A DNA stretch of 36,474 nucleotides from an uncultured Bacteroidales bacterium (lineage in GTDB: Bacteria > Bacteroidota > Bacteroidia > Bacteroidales > Bacteroidaceae). The position numbers were made by a program, and so were the translations under genes. The stretch spans positions 1 through 36,474 of the forward strand of contig CADAWW010000030.1 in assembly GCA_902791675.1 (NCBI GenBank), given 5' to 3'. This document shows positions 1-10,277 of this stretch, piece by piece (the stretch's first letter is position 1; the number at the start of each line of letters is the position of its first letter). The notes below the pieces were generated by a model. That model was not told where the DNA came from and did not search any database. It saw only the letters and a program-made list of their open reading frames with translations.

Positions 1-3000
1 GCAACCTTTTTGCCGTTGATAATGTAAACACCCTTCTGAGCCTTGTTAACGCGAACACCTGTGATGCTGTAAATCTCAGCGTTGTTATCGGTAGTAATAC
101 CCTTGATAGCTGTTGGATCTTCAGCATATGCATCTTCAACAGCCTGGTCTAAGAGTGACAACAACTCAGCACCGTCGCAGTAATAAACGAGGTTGTCCTT
201 GAAGACATCACCGTCTACCTCAACAGTACCGCCAACGATGATAGCAACATACTTAGCGTCGGCCTTAACATCACCTACATCTGCACGAGCAAGATCGCCA
301 GCGAAGATGGGCTGATCTGTATGACCGCTGAAGCTTGTAAAGTCAATAACTACCTTACCATTGTCGAATGTGATGTTACCATTCTTAGCAACAGCGCCAA
401 AGAGGTGCTTGCCACCATAGATGCCGTTAGCCTCGAAATCATCCTTCTCCATAATGAGAGCTACACCATTTGCTGTAACGCCGGTAACAGGCTTGTTGAA
501 GCCGAAGGTACCCTTAACGCCTGCATTCTCTGCATTCTCGAATACTGCTTCTGCAATCTCCAATGGGTTGTAGTAAACATCATTCTTGGCATCATACATA
601 ACAGACATGTTGCTTGCGAATGAAGGATAAGCATCGCCTGCGTTCAGGTTCTGACCCATCAGTTTCTCACCAGCACGCTCGTTGAAGTCGAAGCAGAGCT
701 TACCACTTACTACATCATCCTGAGAGATGAGCTTTGTTCTATCCTTACCGTGATCATCACCGTTCTGTGTACCTATGCCTTCAAGTTCGTAGCCTTCGAT
801 AACAGTTGTACCACCACGAGTGAAGGTGTTGTTGCCATAGACGCCTTCTATGGTAGCAATGCTCCAGCAGTTCTCGACAACAGAAGCGTCGTTAGACCAA
901 GAGCAGATAGTAGCAGACTCGTTAGCACCCTTAATAGCACCTGTTACGTAGCAGTTTGTGATGTACAATGTAGCAGCACCACCCATATCAACACCAAGGA
1001 TACCGGATGCGTTCCGACCTGTACCTGTAACATTACCCTCGTTACCAACATTAGTAATGTAAACGTTACCGCTACCATTGGTACCACCAATTGCGCCAAC
1101 GTATGAATTACCATTGATAGAGCAGGTCTTATCCAGAACAAAGTTCTTGATATCGGCACCACCACCGATTACACCAAACAGACCTGCGTAGTCACCGCCG
1201 TTAACAGTCAGGTTGCTGATAACGTGACCCTGACCATCGAATTCGCCTACGAATATCTTTCCTGTATTACCAGCTGTAGCATAATCTACTCCAAGCATGT
1301 CAATGTCTTCATACATGCGAACCTTCATGTCAGTCTTGCCTTCGTTTACGAGAGCTGAGAAGCGAGCCAGAGACTTCGTGGTGGTAATCATCTTGTATCC
1401 ATCCTTGTCATTGGGAAGGTCACCGCAGTTCTTGCAGACACCGTCCTCAAACTCATGAGCAGGAATGTCAGGAGTAGTCTCCTCGTTCTGATAGGTAATA
1501 TTACCCTGAGGTGTGCCGTCGCACTTGTAAGAGTCTGCCACGGTGTAAACCTTAGCACCATCCTTGGCAAATGGCATAGGCTGAGGATCTGTACCAATGA
1601 GCTGGTAGAAGTTCTCACCACCGCTCTTGCTTTCGTTCAGCAAGAATGCCAATTCACCGCTTGCTACACTTTCGGGATTCTCAATCTTGGTGTACTTGTC
1701 ATGGTCACTAACAGCATTACCTGTGATAGGATTCAGGACATATACATTCTTAGCAACGATATTGCCTGGGTTACGGGCGATATTCTGAGAGTTCTCAGTA
1801 TCGTCATCGAAGGTCTGGTCACCGGCACCAACGAACTTGCCGAGAATAGCACAGTTGGTAACATAGGTTGTTGCATGTGTCCAACCGGCAACGCCACCAA
1901 CGCGTGCACAGTGTGAACCACCTTCCTGACCTGGTAGAGTAAAGGTACCTGCATAGATACAGTTGTCAATGTTCTTACCAGTACGGATCATACCTAACAG
2001 ACCACCAGAAGTGTTGTCACCAACTCTGGTAGAAGTAATGTTAATATCAGAGTAAACGTTGCGGATGGCAGCCTGACGGCCTTCACCGGAGATAGAACCG
2101 GCATACTGTCCGTTAGTGCTGATTGAACCGTGCATGATTACATTCTCAAATACACCAGTGTGCTGAGGAATGAAGCTTGCATAGTTGCCCAGGTCGCTCA
2201 TCTCGATAGTAAGAGCGTGACCGTCACCATTGAAGTTACCGTCAACCCAGTTACTTGTATTAAAGATGTATTGGCCGGGCTCAGAGACGCACTTGATATC
2301 GTTAGCCATCTTCATGTTCAGCTTGAAGCCGTCACCTATACGGTTCCAACCTTCAGCCAGGAAGATGTCGTCTGCAGTCTTGAGAAGAACGGCATTGTCT
2401 TGTGTGTCAAGTTCGAATCCACCGAAGTTGAAGCAACCGCAAGTAGAGCAGATGCCATACTTATCGAACTGGTGAGCTGTAGTTATTGCATTGCTTGGAG
2501 TGTTGCTATAGGTAAGTGTCTCTGTAGAGGTACCCTTACAGTCTGTAGCACCAGATGCGTAAACCTGTCCGCTACCGAATGCTGCAGGAACGGGGAATGC
2601 ATCTGTACCAATCTGCTGAACCCATGCAATACTCTTCTGGTCGTTGTTCAGCTGATAGCAAATCTTACCGTCTGCCAAATCGCCATAGGCAACAACTGTT
2701 GTAGCATTGTTGTCACCCCACTGCTGGGTTACATAGTTGTTATAGTTAGCACCTGCAGGACGGTTGTTGTAAATATCCTGGTTGTAGTTGCCGAGGTCAA
2801 ATACGCGGATGTTTCCACCATTACGGGCAATATTGTTACTACCGCTATTGTGGTCGAAAGTGCTTTCGTGGTTGAGAACCAGCGTGTTTACAATGTTGAT
2901 AGCATCATTTGCCCAACCTACAACACCACCGCAGTTCTGAGTACTCTCGCCCTTAATGGCAACATTAACCAGACAGTTCTCGATGACAGTACCGCGATAA

Positions 3001-5192
3001 CCGATACCAACCAAACCGCCATGGGTAGCGTCACCTTGCACGCTGCTGTTGATGGTTACGTCAGCGTAACAGCCGACGATTCGTCCGCTGTTCCAACCGG
3101 CAATACTACCGGCGTACTTATCGCTGGTGTTGATGGTACCCTGAACTTTCAGGTTTTGGATCAAAGCATGAACACCTACATTGCGGAAGAGGGCTCCACC
3201 TTGCTCATTGAAGGTCATATCATAGGTAATGGTGTGACCGTTACCTTCAAAGATACCCTGATAATCCTGACCGTCACGACCGATTCTGTAATTCTCGGTG
3301 CCCTTGTCGATATCAGCTACCAAGATAGCATTGGCATAGGGGTTCTTGCCATTTACGATTTCTGCAAATTTCTTCAGATCGTCTGCTGAACCAATCTCAA
3401 TGAAGCCGTCTTCAGTGGCATACATACCATCTACAAAATTAACCTCAACAATCTTCAACGTAGAGCCTACATCAGCAGAAGGACCACTCTGCCAGAGAGA
3501 GAGGAAGTGATTGTTTGCATAGTCGTTCAACCAGAATCCGTTAACACCCAGACCGAAGATGTTGTTGCTGCTGTTGCTCTGCAGAGCAAACTCCCAAACC
3601 TGTGCAGTTGTTGTCATGGTCGGGCAGTTGCCGTTAGCGGGATCTACACTCAAGTACTTACCGTCACCGGCAGCCTTGTTCATAATCTTGAAGCCTTCTT
3701 CGGGTGTACCAACCAAAGCCCATAGATAAGTATCGTTGTTCTGTGCCTTCTCGGTCAGTTCATACTTGTCCTGACCTTCCTGATAGCAGAGGTAACGATC
3801 GCCGTTGCCGTTAGGTCTGTTCATCAGGCGGAACCATGTAGCCGAAGCAAAGTCCTTAGAAACGGGCAAAGCGGGCACCAAATCAATGTTGTAAGTAGCA
3901 TCACCGTTTACAACACCCTTGGGAGTTTCACCATAGTAACCGGGAATTACAACGGGAACTGCGGGCAGAGGATCGCCACCCATAGCTCTCATGCTCTGAG
4001 GTGTGCCAACTTCCTGACCATCCTTGAAGAACTTATAGGTAATGGTACCTGCGCTATTAATCTTAGCATTGAGTTCAGCATCAACTTTCTCAAATGTCCA
4101 AGATGAACCGCCATCGGTAGAACCGCTGTTGTTCATCCAGTAAGCCAGGAAATTACCATTGTCGTTCAGGTAACCAATACCGCTATCCAGATTTCTGAAT
4201 ACAAATACGTTGTTGTTGTTCTCGAGCATGTAAGCAGGAGCTTCAGCCTCAGGAACAGCCTTCAAACGTGCAAAAATGTCGCCGCCGAGAGCATAGCCAC
4301 TTGGCAAAGCTGCATTGTAGATACGGAATCCGTTAGCAGCATCACCTACAAATGCGAAGTAGCTACCCATGTCACTCTTGCTACCGTTGTCGGGTAAACA
4401 AGAAACCTCGGGGTTGTCATAGTGCAGGTACTTGTTACCACGCAGAATAGCCTTGTACCAAATAGCGTTTGCACTGTTTTCACTGGCTGTGAAGGTGAAA
4501 TTCTCTGCATACTGTACATTTACAGTCTGATCCTTTCTGTCGCCAGTAGCAGTTGTAGAACCAACGTATGATACTGCATCAAAGGGAGCTTCATATTTAA
4601 CACCCTGTACGGCTGCAGACTTAACGGTCAAAAGAATATCGTCACCATTCTTCAGGTTCCAGGTGATAACAGAGAGTCCTGCGGGAATCTCTTCTTCAGG
4701 AACGGGGTAAATGTCCCAGATAGAACCCTGGTCGCCATTCAACTGCCAAGTTTTTACCTTGGTGCCACCATTGTCGTTCCACCATACACTACCATTACCT
4801 TCTTCACCTGCTACAGCACCGATACCAAGATAATCGGGATTAACGGTGTTCTCGCGAAGGAACCATTTTGCACCCTTTGCATTCCAACCATTGTAATGTC
4901 CCATGGACTTGGCTGTGGTAATGTTGTGGATGTAAACAGGCTGGTAAGTGCCGTTGATTAATTCACCGGCTGACTCGAACCAGAACATACAGGCCTGAGA
5001 TTTTTCCGTACCGGCAATCTCATCCATGAAATCTGTCGTTGAGCCCAGCGACACTAACTTGTCTTGGCGTGTATTACGAATATAATACAACACCGGCTTG
5101 TCGGGAGTACTGAGAGTTGGGAATGTGGCTGCCATAGCATAGTCCATTCCAGCCATCAGCATCACGAGCAATGAAAGCAGAAACTTTCTCAT
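1..5192 (-). CDS. Giant secreted GLUG-repeat protein, C-terminus cut by window edge
   Basis: One open frame runs from the ATG at 5192-5190 to the window edge: 1730 codons without a stop. Residues 1-21 form a signal peptide (basic start, hydrophobic core, AMA end), so it is exported, probably to the cell surface. Residues about 22-580 are aromatic-rich and contain two similar segments near 246 and 452 (W-[YF]-[KR] start, YL-x-Y, then GFRI/GFKI) that could be lectin-like; I cannot name the fold. From about 585 on there are three modules of roughly 300-340 residues rich in GLUG-type repeats (GGLVG, GGVVGW, GGLLG, GGVAGW, AGLFG, each followed by a [ED]NC-type strand), expected to form a beta-helix. 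Modules 1 and 2 end in H-x6/7-C-x2-CG motifs near residues 914 and 1253. The end reads as a Bacteroidetes C-terminal tail (YSITGVRV, KGVYIINGKKV) and probably stops only a few codons outside. An adhesin or glycan-binding role is inference. Confidence 0.85.
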   Translation of the reverse strand, partial: MRKFLLSLLVMLMAGMDYAMAATFPTLSTPDKPVLYYIRNTRQDKLVSLGSTTDFMDEIAGTEKSQACMFWFESAGELINGTYQPVYIHNITTAKSMGHYNGWNAKGAKWFLRENTVNPDYLGIGAVAGEEGNGSVWWNDNGGTKVKTWQLNGDQGSIWDIYPVPEEEIPAGLSVITWNLKNGDDILLTVKSAAVQGVKYEAPFDAVSYVGSTTATGDRKDQTVNVQYAENFTFTASENSANAIWYKAILRGNKYLHYDNPEVSCLPDNGSKSDMGSYFAFVGDAANGFRIYNAALPSGYALGGDIFARLKAVPEAEAPAYMLENNNNVFVFRNLDSGIGYLNDNGNFLAYWMNNSGSTDGGSSWTFEKVDAELNAKINSAGTITYKFFKDGQEVGTPQSMRAMGGDPLPAVPVVIPGYYGETPKGVVNGDATYNIDLVPALPVSKDFASATWFRLMNRPNGNGDRYLCYQEGQDKYELTEKAQNNDTYLWALVGTPEEGFKIMNKAAGDGKYLSVDPANGNCPTMTTTAQVWEFALQSNSSNNIFGLGVNGFWLNDYANNHFLSLWQSGPSADVGSTLKIVEVNFVDGMYATEDGFIEIGSADDLKKFAEIVNGKNPYANAILVADIDKGTENYRIGRDGQDYQGIFEGNGHTITYDMTFNEQGGALFRNVGVHALIQNLKVQGTINTSDKYAGSIAGWNSGRIVGCYADVTINSSVQGDATHGGLVGIGYRGTVIENCLVNVAIKGESTQNCGGVVGWANDAINIVNTLVLNHESTFDHNSGSNNIARNGGNIRVFDLGNYNQDIYNNRPAGANYNNYVTQQWGDNNATTVVAYGDLADGKICYQLNNDQKSIAWVQQIGTDAFPVPAAFGSGQVYASGATDCKGTSTETLTYSNTPSNAITTAHQFDKYGICSTCGCFNFGGFELDTQDNAVLLKTADDIFLAEGWNRIGDGFKLNMKMANDIKCVSEPGQYIFNTSNWVDGNFNGDGHALTIEMSDLGNYASFIPQHTGVFENVIMHGSISTNGQYAGSISGEGRQAAIRNVYSDINITSTRVGDNTSGGLLGMIRTGKNIDNCIYAGTFTLPGQEGGSHCARVGGVAGWTHATTYVTNCAILGKFVGAGDQTFDDDTENSQNIARNPGNIVAKNVYVLNPITGNAVSDHDKYTKIENPESVASGELAFLLNESKSGGENFYQLIGTDPQPMPFAKDGAKVYTVADSYKCDGTPQGNITYQNEETTPDIPAHEFEDGVCKNCGDLPNDKDGYKMITTTKSLARFSALVNEGKTDMKVRMYEDIDMLGVDYATAGNTGKIFVGEFDGQGHVISNLTVNGGDYAGLFGVIGGGADIKNFVLDKTCSINGNSYVGAIGGTNGSGNVYITNVGNEGNVTGTGRNASGILGVDMGGAATLYITNCYVTGAIKGANESATICSWSNDASVVENCWSIATIEGVYGNNTFTRGGTTVIEGYELEGIGTQNGDDHGKDRTKLISQDDVVSGKLCFDFNERAGEKLMGQNLNAGDAYPSFASNMSVMYDAKNDVYYNPLEIAEAVFENAENAGVKGTFGFNKPVTGVTANGVALIMEKDDFEANGIYGGKHLFGAVAKNGNITFDNGKVVIDFTSFSGHTDQPIFAGDLARADVGDVKADAKYVAIIVGGTVEVDGDVFKDNLVYYCDGAELLSLLDQAVEDAYAEDPTAIKGITTDNNAEIYSITGVRVNKAQKGVYIINGKKV

Positions 5193-5270
5193 ACGATTTT
5201 AGTTTAAGTTAATAAAAAATTAATAAAATATTTGTTTTGTTCTCTCTATTTTTTCGAGTTCTACGAAGTA

Positions 5271-5278
5271 CAAAGATA
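5271..5278 (-). promoter_or_regulatory. Candidate -7 element of the GLUG-protein gene
   Basis: On the minus strand this reads TATCTTTG, a perfect TAnnTTTG Bacteroidetes -7 box, about 79 bases before the ATG at 5192. The expected TTTG upstream is only present as ATTG at 5300-5297, so the -33 half is weak. The rest of the divergent gap 5193-5467 is very A/T rich, with two copies of AAAAAAAGCAT (5334-5344 and 5374-5384). Confidence 0.5.
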
Positions 5279-5411
5279 GGACTTTTCTGAGAAATACAAT
5301 AATGTACTGCAAAAAAACTCAAAAAAAAGTGAAAAAAAAAGCATTTTGGATAAATATTTGTGTTTTTCGTGATAAAAAAAGCATCTTTTTCTTGTAAAAC
5401 GCCGGTCTTTT

Positions 5412-5444
5412 TTTGTTTGGTATGAATTTTATTCTGTATCTTTG
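5412..5444 (+). promoter_or_regulatory. Promoter of the CotH-family gene
   Basis: TTTG at 5412-5415, 21 bases, then TATCTTTG at 5437-5444, matching the Bacteroidetes -33/-7 consensus. The start codon follows 23 bases later, so the leader is short. Confidence 0.6.
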
Positions 5445-5467
5445 TGGACCTAAAACGCGGAAACTGA

Positions 5468-8400
5468 ATGAGATTCTATATATTTGGCCTTCTAATGCTA
5501 TTGTTGCCAACATCTGTTTTGGCACAGGAAACGGTTGATACAACACTTGTAATCAATGAGGTGCAGGTTGCCAATCTGGACCAGTATTTGGATAATGCCA
5601 ACTGTTATGGCGGTTGGGTGGAGTTCTATAATCCTTCTTCTGTAGCTATTGCACTGAAGGGCATGTATCTTTCAGACGGTGTGAACGAAATGAGATTTTT
5701 GAGTTCTCACGGTAGTGTGCCTGCAAGAGGTTTTAAAACGGTCTGGTTTGATCATTACATGACAGCGGGTAATTATGGTAACAGTTCCAGGTTGCAAGTC
5801 CCCTATAAATTAGAGACTGAGGGCGGAACCATCAGTTTGCTAAATGCAGACAAGTCTGTGGCTTCTTCTGTTGTATATCCTCCTGCTGTTCCCCGTTGCT
5901 CGTGGGCCCGTGTTCAGGATGGAGCAGAAGAGTGGGGCACTACAGGCGAGCCAACGCCAAATGCAACGAATGCGACCAGCCAGTTCGCTGAAGAGCGGAT
6001 GAATGCTCCCGTGGTGGATACTGACAGCAAGGTTTTTACTGATGCGTTTAATGTTAAGGTAAAAATTCCTGCGGGCTCCACATTGCGTTATACTACCGAT
6101 GGCAGTGCGCCAACGGCTACCAATGGTGAGACCAGTACCGATGGTAGGTTTACGATCAATTCGACTACTGTCTTGCGCCTGTGTCTTTTTAAGAAGAGGT
6201 TTTTGCCAAGTCCCGTGGTAACCCGTAGTTATATATACCAGAATCACGACTACTATTTGCCCATCCTCTCTGTTTGCTCACAGCCGAAAAACTTCTTTGA
6301 CAACAAGGTAGGCATCTTTGTGAAAGGTACCAATGGTATGAGTGGAAACGGACAGCAAGATGCCTGCAACTGGAATATGGATTGGGAACGTCCTGTAAAT
6401 ATGGAATACATGGTTCCTGTGGCAGATAAGAACGGAAAGGTTAATTATTCTGTGGTGTTGAACCAAGAGGCAGACTTGGAGATCTGCGGAGGTTGGACAA
6501 GGGCTTACGGAGGAGGTACAGTTGATGGTAATTATTGGCAGGCAAGGAGTTCCTTCCGTATCAAGACCGACAAAAGATACGAAGGGGTAAATGTGATAGA
6601 TTATCCTGTGTTTCCCTCGAAAATTCATAATAAATACCGTTGTTGGCAAGTACGTAACGGAGGTAATGATACACAGGCTCGTATTAAAGATCCTGCTATC
6701 CAGATGATTGTGTTGAAGAGTGGCTTCTATGTTGATTGCCAGGATTATCAGCCTGCTCATGTATTCTTGAACGGGAACTATTATGGCATGCTTAATATTC
6801 GTGAGAGCAATAACAAACATTTTGCCTATAGCAATTATGGAATTGACTTTAGCGATATGGACCAGTTTGACTTGAGCAATGCACAATATAATCAGAAGAT
6901 GGGTGACAACAAAGCGTGGCAGCAGTTACTGAAGCTGGCATCAAATTTGGCACAGACAAAGTCAACGGAAACATACAGTCAGATTTGCGACCTTCTGGAT
7001 ATAGACGAGTACATTAACTATATGGCATTGGAGTGTTATATGGGTCCGACGGATTGGATTACAAATACCAATAACATAAAAGGCTTTCGAAGTCGGAGCG
7101 ACGGAAAGTTCCATTTTGTCCTGTTCGATGCAGATTCGGCATTCGGCTCAACAACTATGCTTACACAGGTTCTGAATACTAGTGGAGGTGCCAATGTTGA
7201 CGACCTTTTCCGTTACCTGATGAAGTACGACCCGTTCCGTCGTCAGTTTATGGACGCTTATTGTATTGTTGACGGCAGTGTTTTTGAACCAACCCGTTGT
7301 GAAGAGATTGTCAGGAATATTTACAATAACATTAATCCTGCATTATCCTTTGAGGGAGGTGGCTCCAACACGGGACTAATCGGCACCATTCGCTCTGCGT
7401 ACAATGGTTCCCGTATTTCCACTTTGCGTAGTTACTACAATCTTAGCTATAGCATTTATGCATCCATTTCTGCGAATATACCGGAGGCTCGTCTTGCCGT
7501 GAACGGTCAGGAGATTCCCACAGGCAAGTTTGCCGGTTACCTTTTCTCTTACGGTGGCCTTCCCACAAGTCTCTCGGCGAAAGCTCCTGCCGGATATACT
7601 TTTAAAGGATGGTTGTCCGAAAATTTGGCAGCATCCGTGAAGTCAATAATACCGATGTCTTCTGATTGGATGTATTACGATAAGGGGTCAATGGACAAAT
7701 ATGACTGGAAATCAAATTCCTTCGATGAGGAACAGAATGGATGGCGTTCGGGAAATGCCCCTTTTGGCTATGGCAATGCTGGTTCTCTCATGCAAGAGAC
7801 TTCTGCCACCAAACTGGATTATGGCCCTAGCAGCAGTTCAAAACGTCCTACCTATTATTTCCGTAAGTCCTTCAATCTGGATTCTTCGCTCTCTGATGAG
7901 GATATTCTTACGTTTAACTATCAGATAGATGACGGTATAATGCTATATGTGAACGGTCATGAGGTGGGGGGTTATTACATTGCCAGCGGTTCTAAATACG
8001 AAGACTATACTTCAGGCGGACATTACGAGCCTTCGGAACCTTATATGGGGAGTTTCGTTATTCCGCATGAATATTTAGTGGTGGGACAGAATCAAATAGC
8101 TGTAGAGATAAAGAATACGTCGGCTGCCAGTACCGATATGTGGTTCGACGGAAGTCTGGCCCTATCAAGCAGGGGCGGTGAAACAATTGCTGCCAATGAG
8201 GTAATCGACCTGCACCAACTCTTTTCTAATAATAGTAATGTTATACTTAAGGCTGTTTATGAGCCCGTTTCTGACGAGAAGCAGCGGTTGGCAATCGGTG
8301 CCTCGCCTTTGCGTATCAACGAGGTGAGTGCAGGCAACGATATATATGTTAATGACTATGGTAAGAAGTCTGATTGGGTGGAGCTTTATAACACTTCCGA

Positions 8401-9805
8401 CCAGGATATCAGTTTGGAAGGCCTCTACCTAAGCGATAATCGAAGCAAGCCTCAGAAATACCAGATGAAACAGGGTGTGGTTCCTGCGCATGGAACTTGC
8501 ATCATCTGGTGCGACGATAAGGATTCCTTTAGCCAGCTGCATGCCCCCTTTAAGTTGGAAAATGCCGATGGTGCATGCGTCAGCATACAGGCGGCTGACG
8601 GTTCCTGGGCGGATTGTGTGGAATATCTTGAGCAGGGCAAATGGCAGACTTATGGCAGATATCCCGATGGCGGTAATATGGCTAATATACTTAATCAGCC
8701 TACTATAGACAAGTCTAATAAGCTTGGTATGACGGAATTTAATGCCATTACCTCGAACGAATGGCTGGGCAGAGAGAAAACCATTACATTGGCTTTGGCT
8801 GAAGGTTGGAACTGGACCTCACACAATATGGCTCTTAGCGTTGACAAAAGCCGTTTCACAGCAGATGCTCTTTACCTGTGTGGTCAGGCAGACAGCCTGT
8901 GGCTTAATGATGAGGAGGTATGGCAAGGAACCCTGCAGGCTTTAGAGGCAGCCCGGGGTTACAAGATTAAAATGCAGAAAGCTGCTGATGTAATTTTGCG
9001 TGGTGTAGTTTATGATGTGAGTGTTCCTGTTACTGTTCGTCCAGGTTGGAACTGGGTCGGGTGCCCGCTATACAATGCAACCAATCTCGAGGCAGCTCTT
9101 AAGGGCTATGCTCCTCAGGAAGGTGATAAAGTGGTGGGACTTGATGCCTTTGCTACCTACGAGGACGGTAAATGGCACGGTTCACTTGCTACGTTGCAAC
9201 CGGGACAATCATACCTTTTCTATACATCTCGGGAACAAGAGTTCTGCTGGCAGAGCCTGAGTCCGCTTAAAACCCCAAACAGACGTTATGCTCCCACCGC
9301 TCAGTCTGAGGATGGCGCATGGGAGACAAATATCCATGCTTATCGCGATGTTATGACGCTGGTTGCCAATGTGCAGGCCGACGGGCAAGTATCTCTTGAT
9401 GGCCGATATTATGTGGGAGCTTTCTGTGGAGATGAATGTCGCGGTGTTGGCGTATTGGATGGTGATTTGCTCTTTATGAATATTCATGGAGAGAAGCCCG
9501 ACCGGCTTACATTCCGTTTATTGGATGCCAGTGGCGAGGTCTATGGGGCTGTTAATACAACCGTCTTCCGCTCGCAGACTCAGTTGGGATCTGTACAGGA
9601 TCCTTTCTCACTAGTGTTTGCCAGTCAGGATGTCATAGATGAGATAAAGCCCGTTATTGCTTCTTCTTCCAGGATCCGTGCTGTTGAGTATTACAATCTC
9701 TCTGGTCAGAGAATCCCCAATGTCCAATGTTCCGGGTTCAATGGAATAATAATCCAAAGGGTAATCTATGAGGATGGAAGCGTGAAGGTTTCTAAATTTC
9801 AATAA
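5468..9805 (+). CDS. Secreted CotH-kinase-family protein with two lamin-tail domains
   Basis: The 1445-residue protein begins with a signal peptide (residues 1-19, cleavage after VLA). Domains in order: lamin-tail domain (about 25-170, INEVQVAN, GGWVEFYNPS, GMYLSDG); chitobiase C-terminal-like segment (about 190-260, LRYTTDGSAPT); CotH domain (about 270-640) with GNYYGMLNIRE near 434 and the metal-binding FDADSAFG near 553; a jelly-roll-like segment (about 750-930, TYYFRKSFNL, DDGIMLYVNGHEV); a second lamin-tail domain (about 947-1080, RINEVSAGN, SDWVELYNTSD). The end has the Bacteroidetes tail EYYNLSGQRI. CotH proteins are atypical secreted kinases in spore formers; in gut Bacteroidetes such composites are thought to act at the surface, but the substrate is unknown. 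Its stop overlaps the convergent metallophosphoesterase by 14 bases. The domain calls are firm, the function is inference. Confidence 0.9.
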   Translation: MRFYIFGLLMLLLPTSVLAQETVDTTLVINEVQVANLDQYLDNANCYGGWVEFYNPSSVAIALKGMYLSDGVNEMRFLSSHGSVPARGFKTVWFDHYMTAGNYGNSSRLQVPYKLETEGGTISLLNADKSVASSVVYPPAVPRCSWARVQDGAEEWGTTGEPTPNATNATSQFAEERMNAPVVDTDSKVFTDAFNVKVKIPAGSTLRYTTDGSAPTATNGETSTDGRFTINSTTVLRLCLFKKRFLPSPVVTRSYIYQNHDYYLPILSVCSQPKNFFDNKVGIFVKGTNGMSGNGQQDACNWNMDWERPVNMEYMVPVADKNGKVNYSVVLNQEADLEICGGWTRAYGGGTVDGNYWQARSSFRIKTDKRYEGVNVIDYPVFPSKIHNKYRCWQVRNGGNDTQARIKDPAIQMIVLKSGFYVDCQDYQPAHVFLNGNYYGMLNIRESNNKHFAYSNYGIDFSDMDQFDLSNAQYNQKMGDNKAWQQLLKLASNLAQTKSTETYSQICDLLDIDEYINYMALECYMGPTDWITNTNNIKGFRSRSDGKFHFVLFDADSAFGSTTMLTQVLNTSGGANVDDLFRYLMKYDPFRRQFMDAYCIVDGSVFEPTRCEEIVRNIYNNINPALSFEGGGSNTGLIGTIRSAYNGSRISTLRSYYNLSYSIYASISANIPEARLAVNGQEIPTGKFAGYLFSYGGLPTSLSAKAPAGYTFKGWLSENLAASVKSIIPMSSDWMYYDKGSMDKYDWKSNSFDEEQNGWRSGNAPFGYGNAGSLMQETSATKLDYGPSSSSKRPTYYFRKSFNLDSSLSDEDILTFNYQIDDGIMLYVNGHEVGGYYIASGSKYEDYTSGGHYEPSEPYMGSFVIPHEYLVVGQNQIAVEIKNTSAASTDMWFDGSLALSSRGGETIAANEVIDLHQLFSNNSNVILKAVYEPVSDEKQRLAIGASPLRINEVSAGNDIYVNDYGKKSDWVELYNTSDQDISLEGLYLSDNRSKPQKYQMKQGVVPAHGTCIIWCDDKDSFSQLHAPFKLENADGACVSIQAADGSWADCVEYLEQGKWQTYGRYPDGGNMANILNQPTIDKSNKLGMTEFNAITSNEWLGREKTITLALAEGWNWTSHNMALSVDKSRFTADALYLCGQADSLWLNDEEVWQGTLQALEAARGYKIKMQKAADVILRGVVYDVSVPVTVRPGWNWVGCPLYNATNLEAALKGYAPQEGDKVVGLDAFATYEDGKWHGSLATLQPGQSYLFYTSREQEFCWQSLSPLKTPNRRYAPTAQSEDGAWETNIHAYRDVMTLVANVQADGQVSLDGRYYVGAFCGDECRGVGVLDGDLLFMNIHGEKPDRLTFRLLDASGEVYGAVNTTVFRSQTQLGSVQDPFSLVFASQDVIDEIKPVIASSSRIRAVEYYNLSGQRIPNVQCSGFNGIIIQRVIYEDGSVKVSKFQ

Positions 9806-10277
9806 CCTCAAGGTCTTTGAATTCTCCCTTGTCAACCGAGAAACGGACAAGGGTGCGTACTGTTTGCCAGCCTTGAAGTCCGGCTGCTCCAGGATTAATG
9901 TGCAAAAGTTTTAGCTGAGGGTCGAATTGTACCTTCAGTATATGACTGTGTCCGCTGATAAAAAGTTTTGGAGGTCTTTCGTACAATTGCTTTCTGATGC
10001 GTGCATCGTATCTGCCCGGGTAACCTCCTATGTGTGTCATCAGCACGTCAGCACCTTCACAGGTCCAGCGTAGTTTCTCTGGGAACATACGCCTTACATC
10101 ACCTCCGTCTATATTGCCATGGACAGCCCGTAATGGAGCAATCCCCTGCAGGCGTGTCACCAGTTCCATACTACCAATGTCTCCCGCGTGCCAGATCTCG
10201 TCACATTCACCGAAATATTTGATGTAACGCTCATCCCAATAGGCGTGGGTATCACTCAGCAGCCCTATTCGCTTCAT
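9792..10277 (-). CDS. YfcE/MJ0936-type metallophosphoesterase
   Basis: A 161-residue single-domain calcineurin-like phosphoesterase, the normal length of the small YfcE/MJ0936 group. All metal-ligand motifs are visible: D9-x-H11 (SDTH), GD at 32-33 (AGDIGS), GN at 54-55 (HGNID), H82 (MTHIGG) and GHSH at 109-112. Members hydrolyse phosphodiesters with Mn2+ or similar metals in the cytoplasm; the natural substrate is not predictable here. The start codon lies inside the end of the MATE gene (26-base overlap), so the two are probably cotranscribed and translationally coupled. The stop overlaps the convergent CotH gene. Confidence 0.9.
   Translation of the reverse strand: MKRIGLLSDTHAYWDERYIKYFGECDEIWHAGDIGSMELVTRLQGIAPLRAVHGNIDGGDVRRMFPEKLRWTCEGADVLMTHIGGYPGRYDARIRKQLYERPPKLFISGHSHILKVQFDPQLKLLHINPGAAGLQGWQTVRTLVRFSVDKGEFKDLEVIEI

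Noticed and set aside
2130-3389. 419-codon plus-strand open frame and smaller ones (321-623, 750-1106, 1455-1916)
   Set aside because: All are antisense to the uninterrupted GLUG-protein frame, which has a signal peptide and repeats; the plus-strand products are Thr/Val/Cys-rich without domains.
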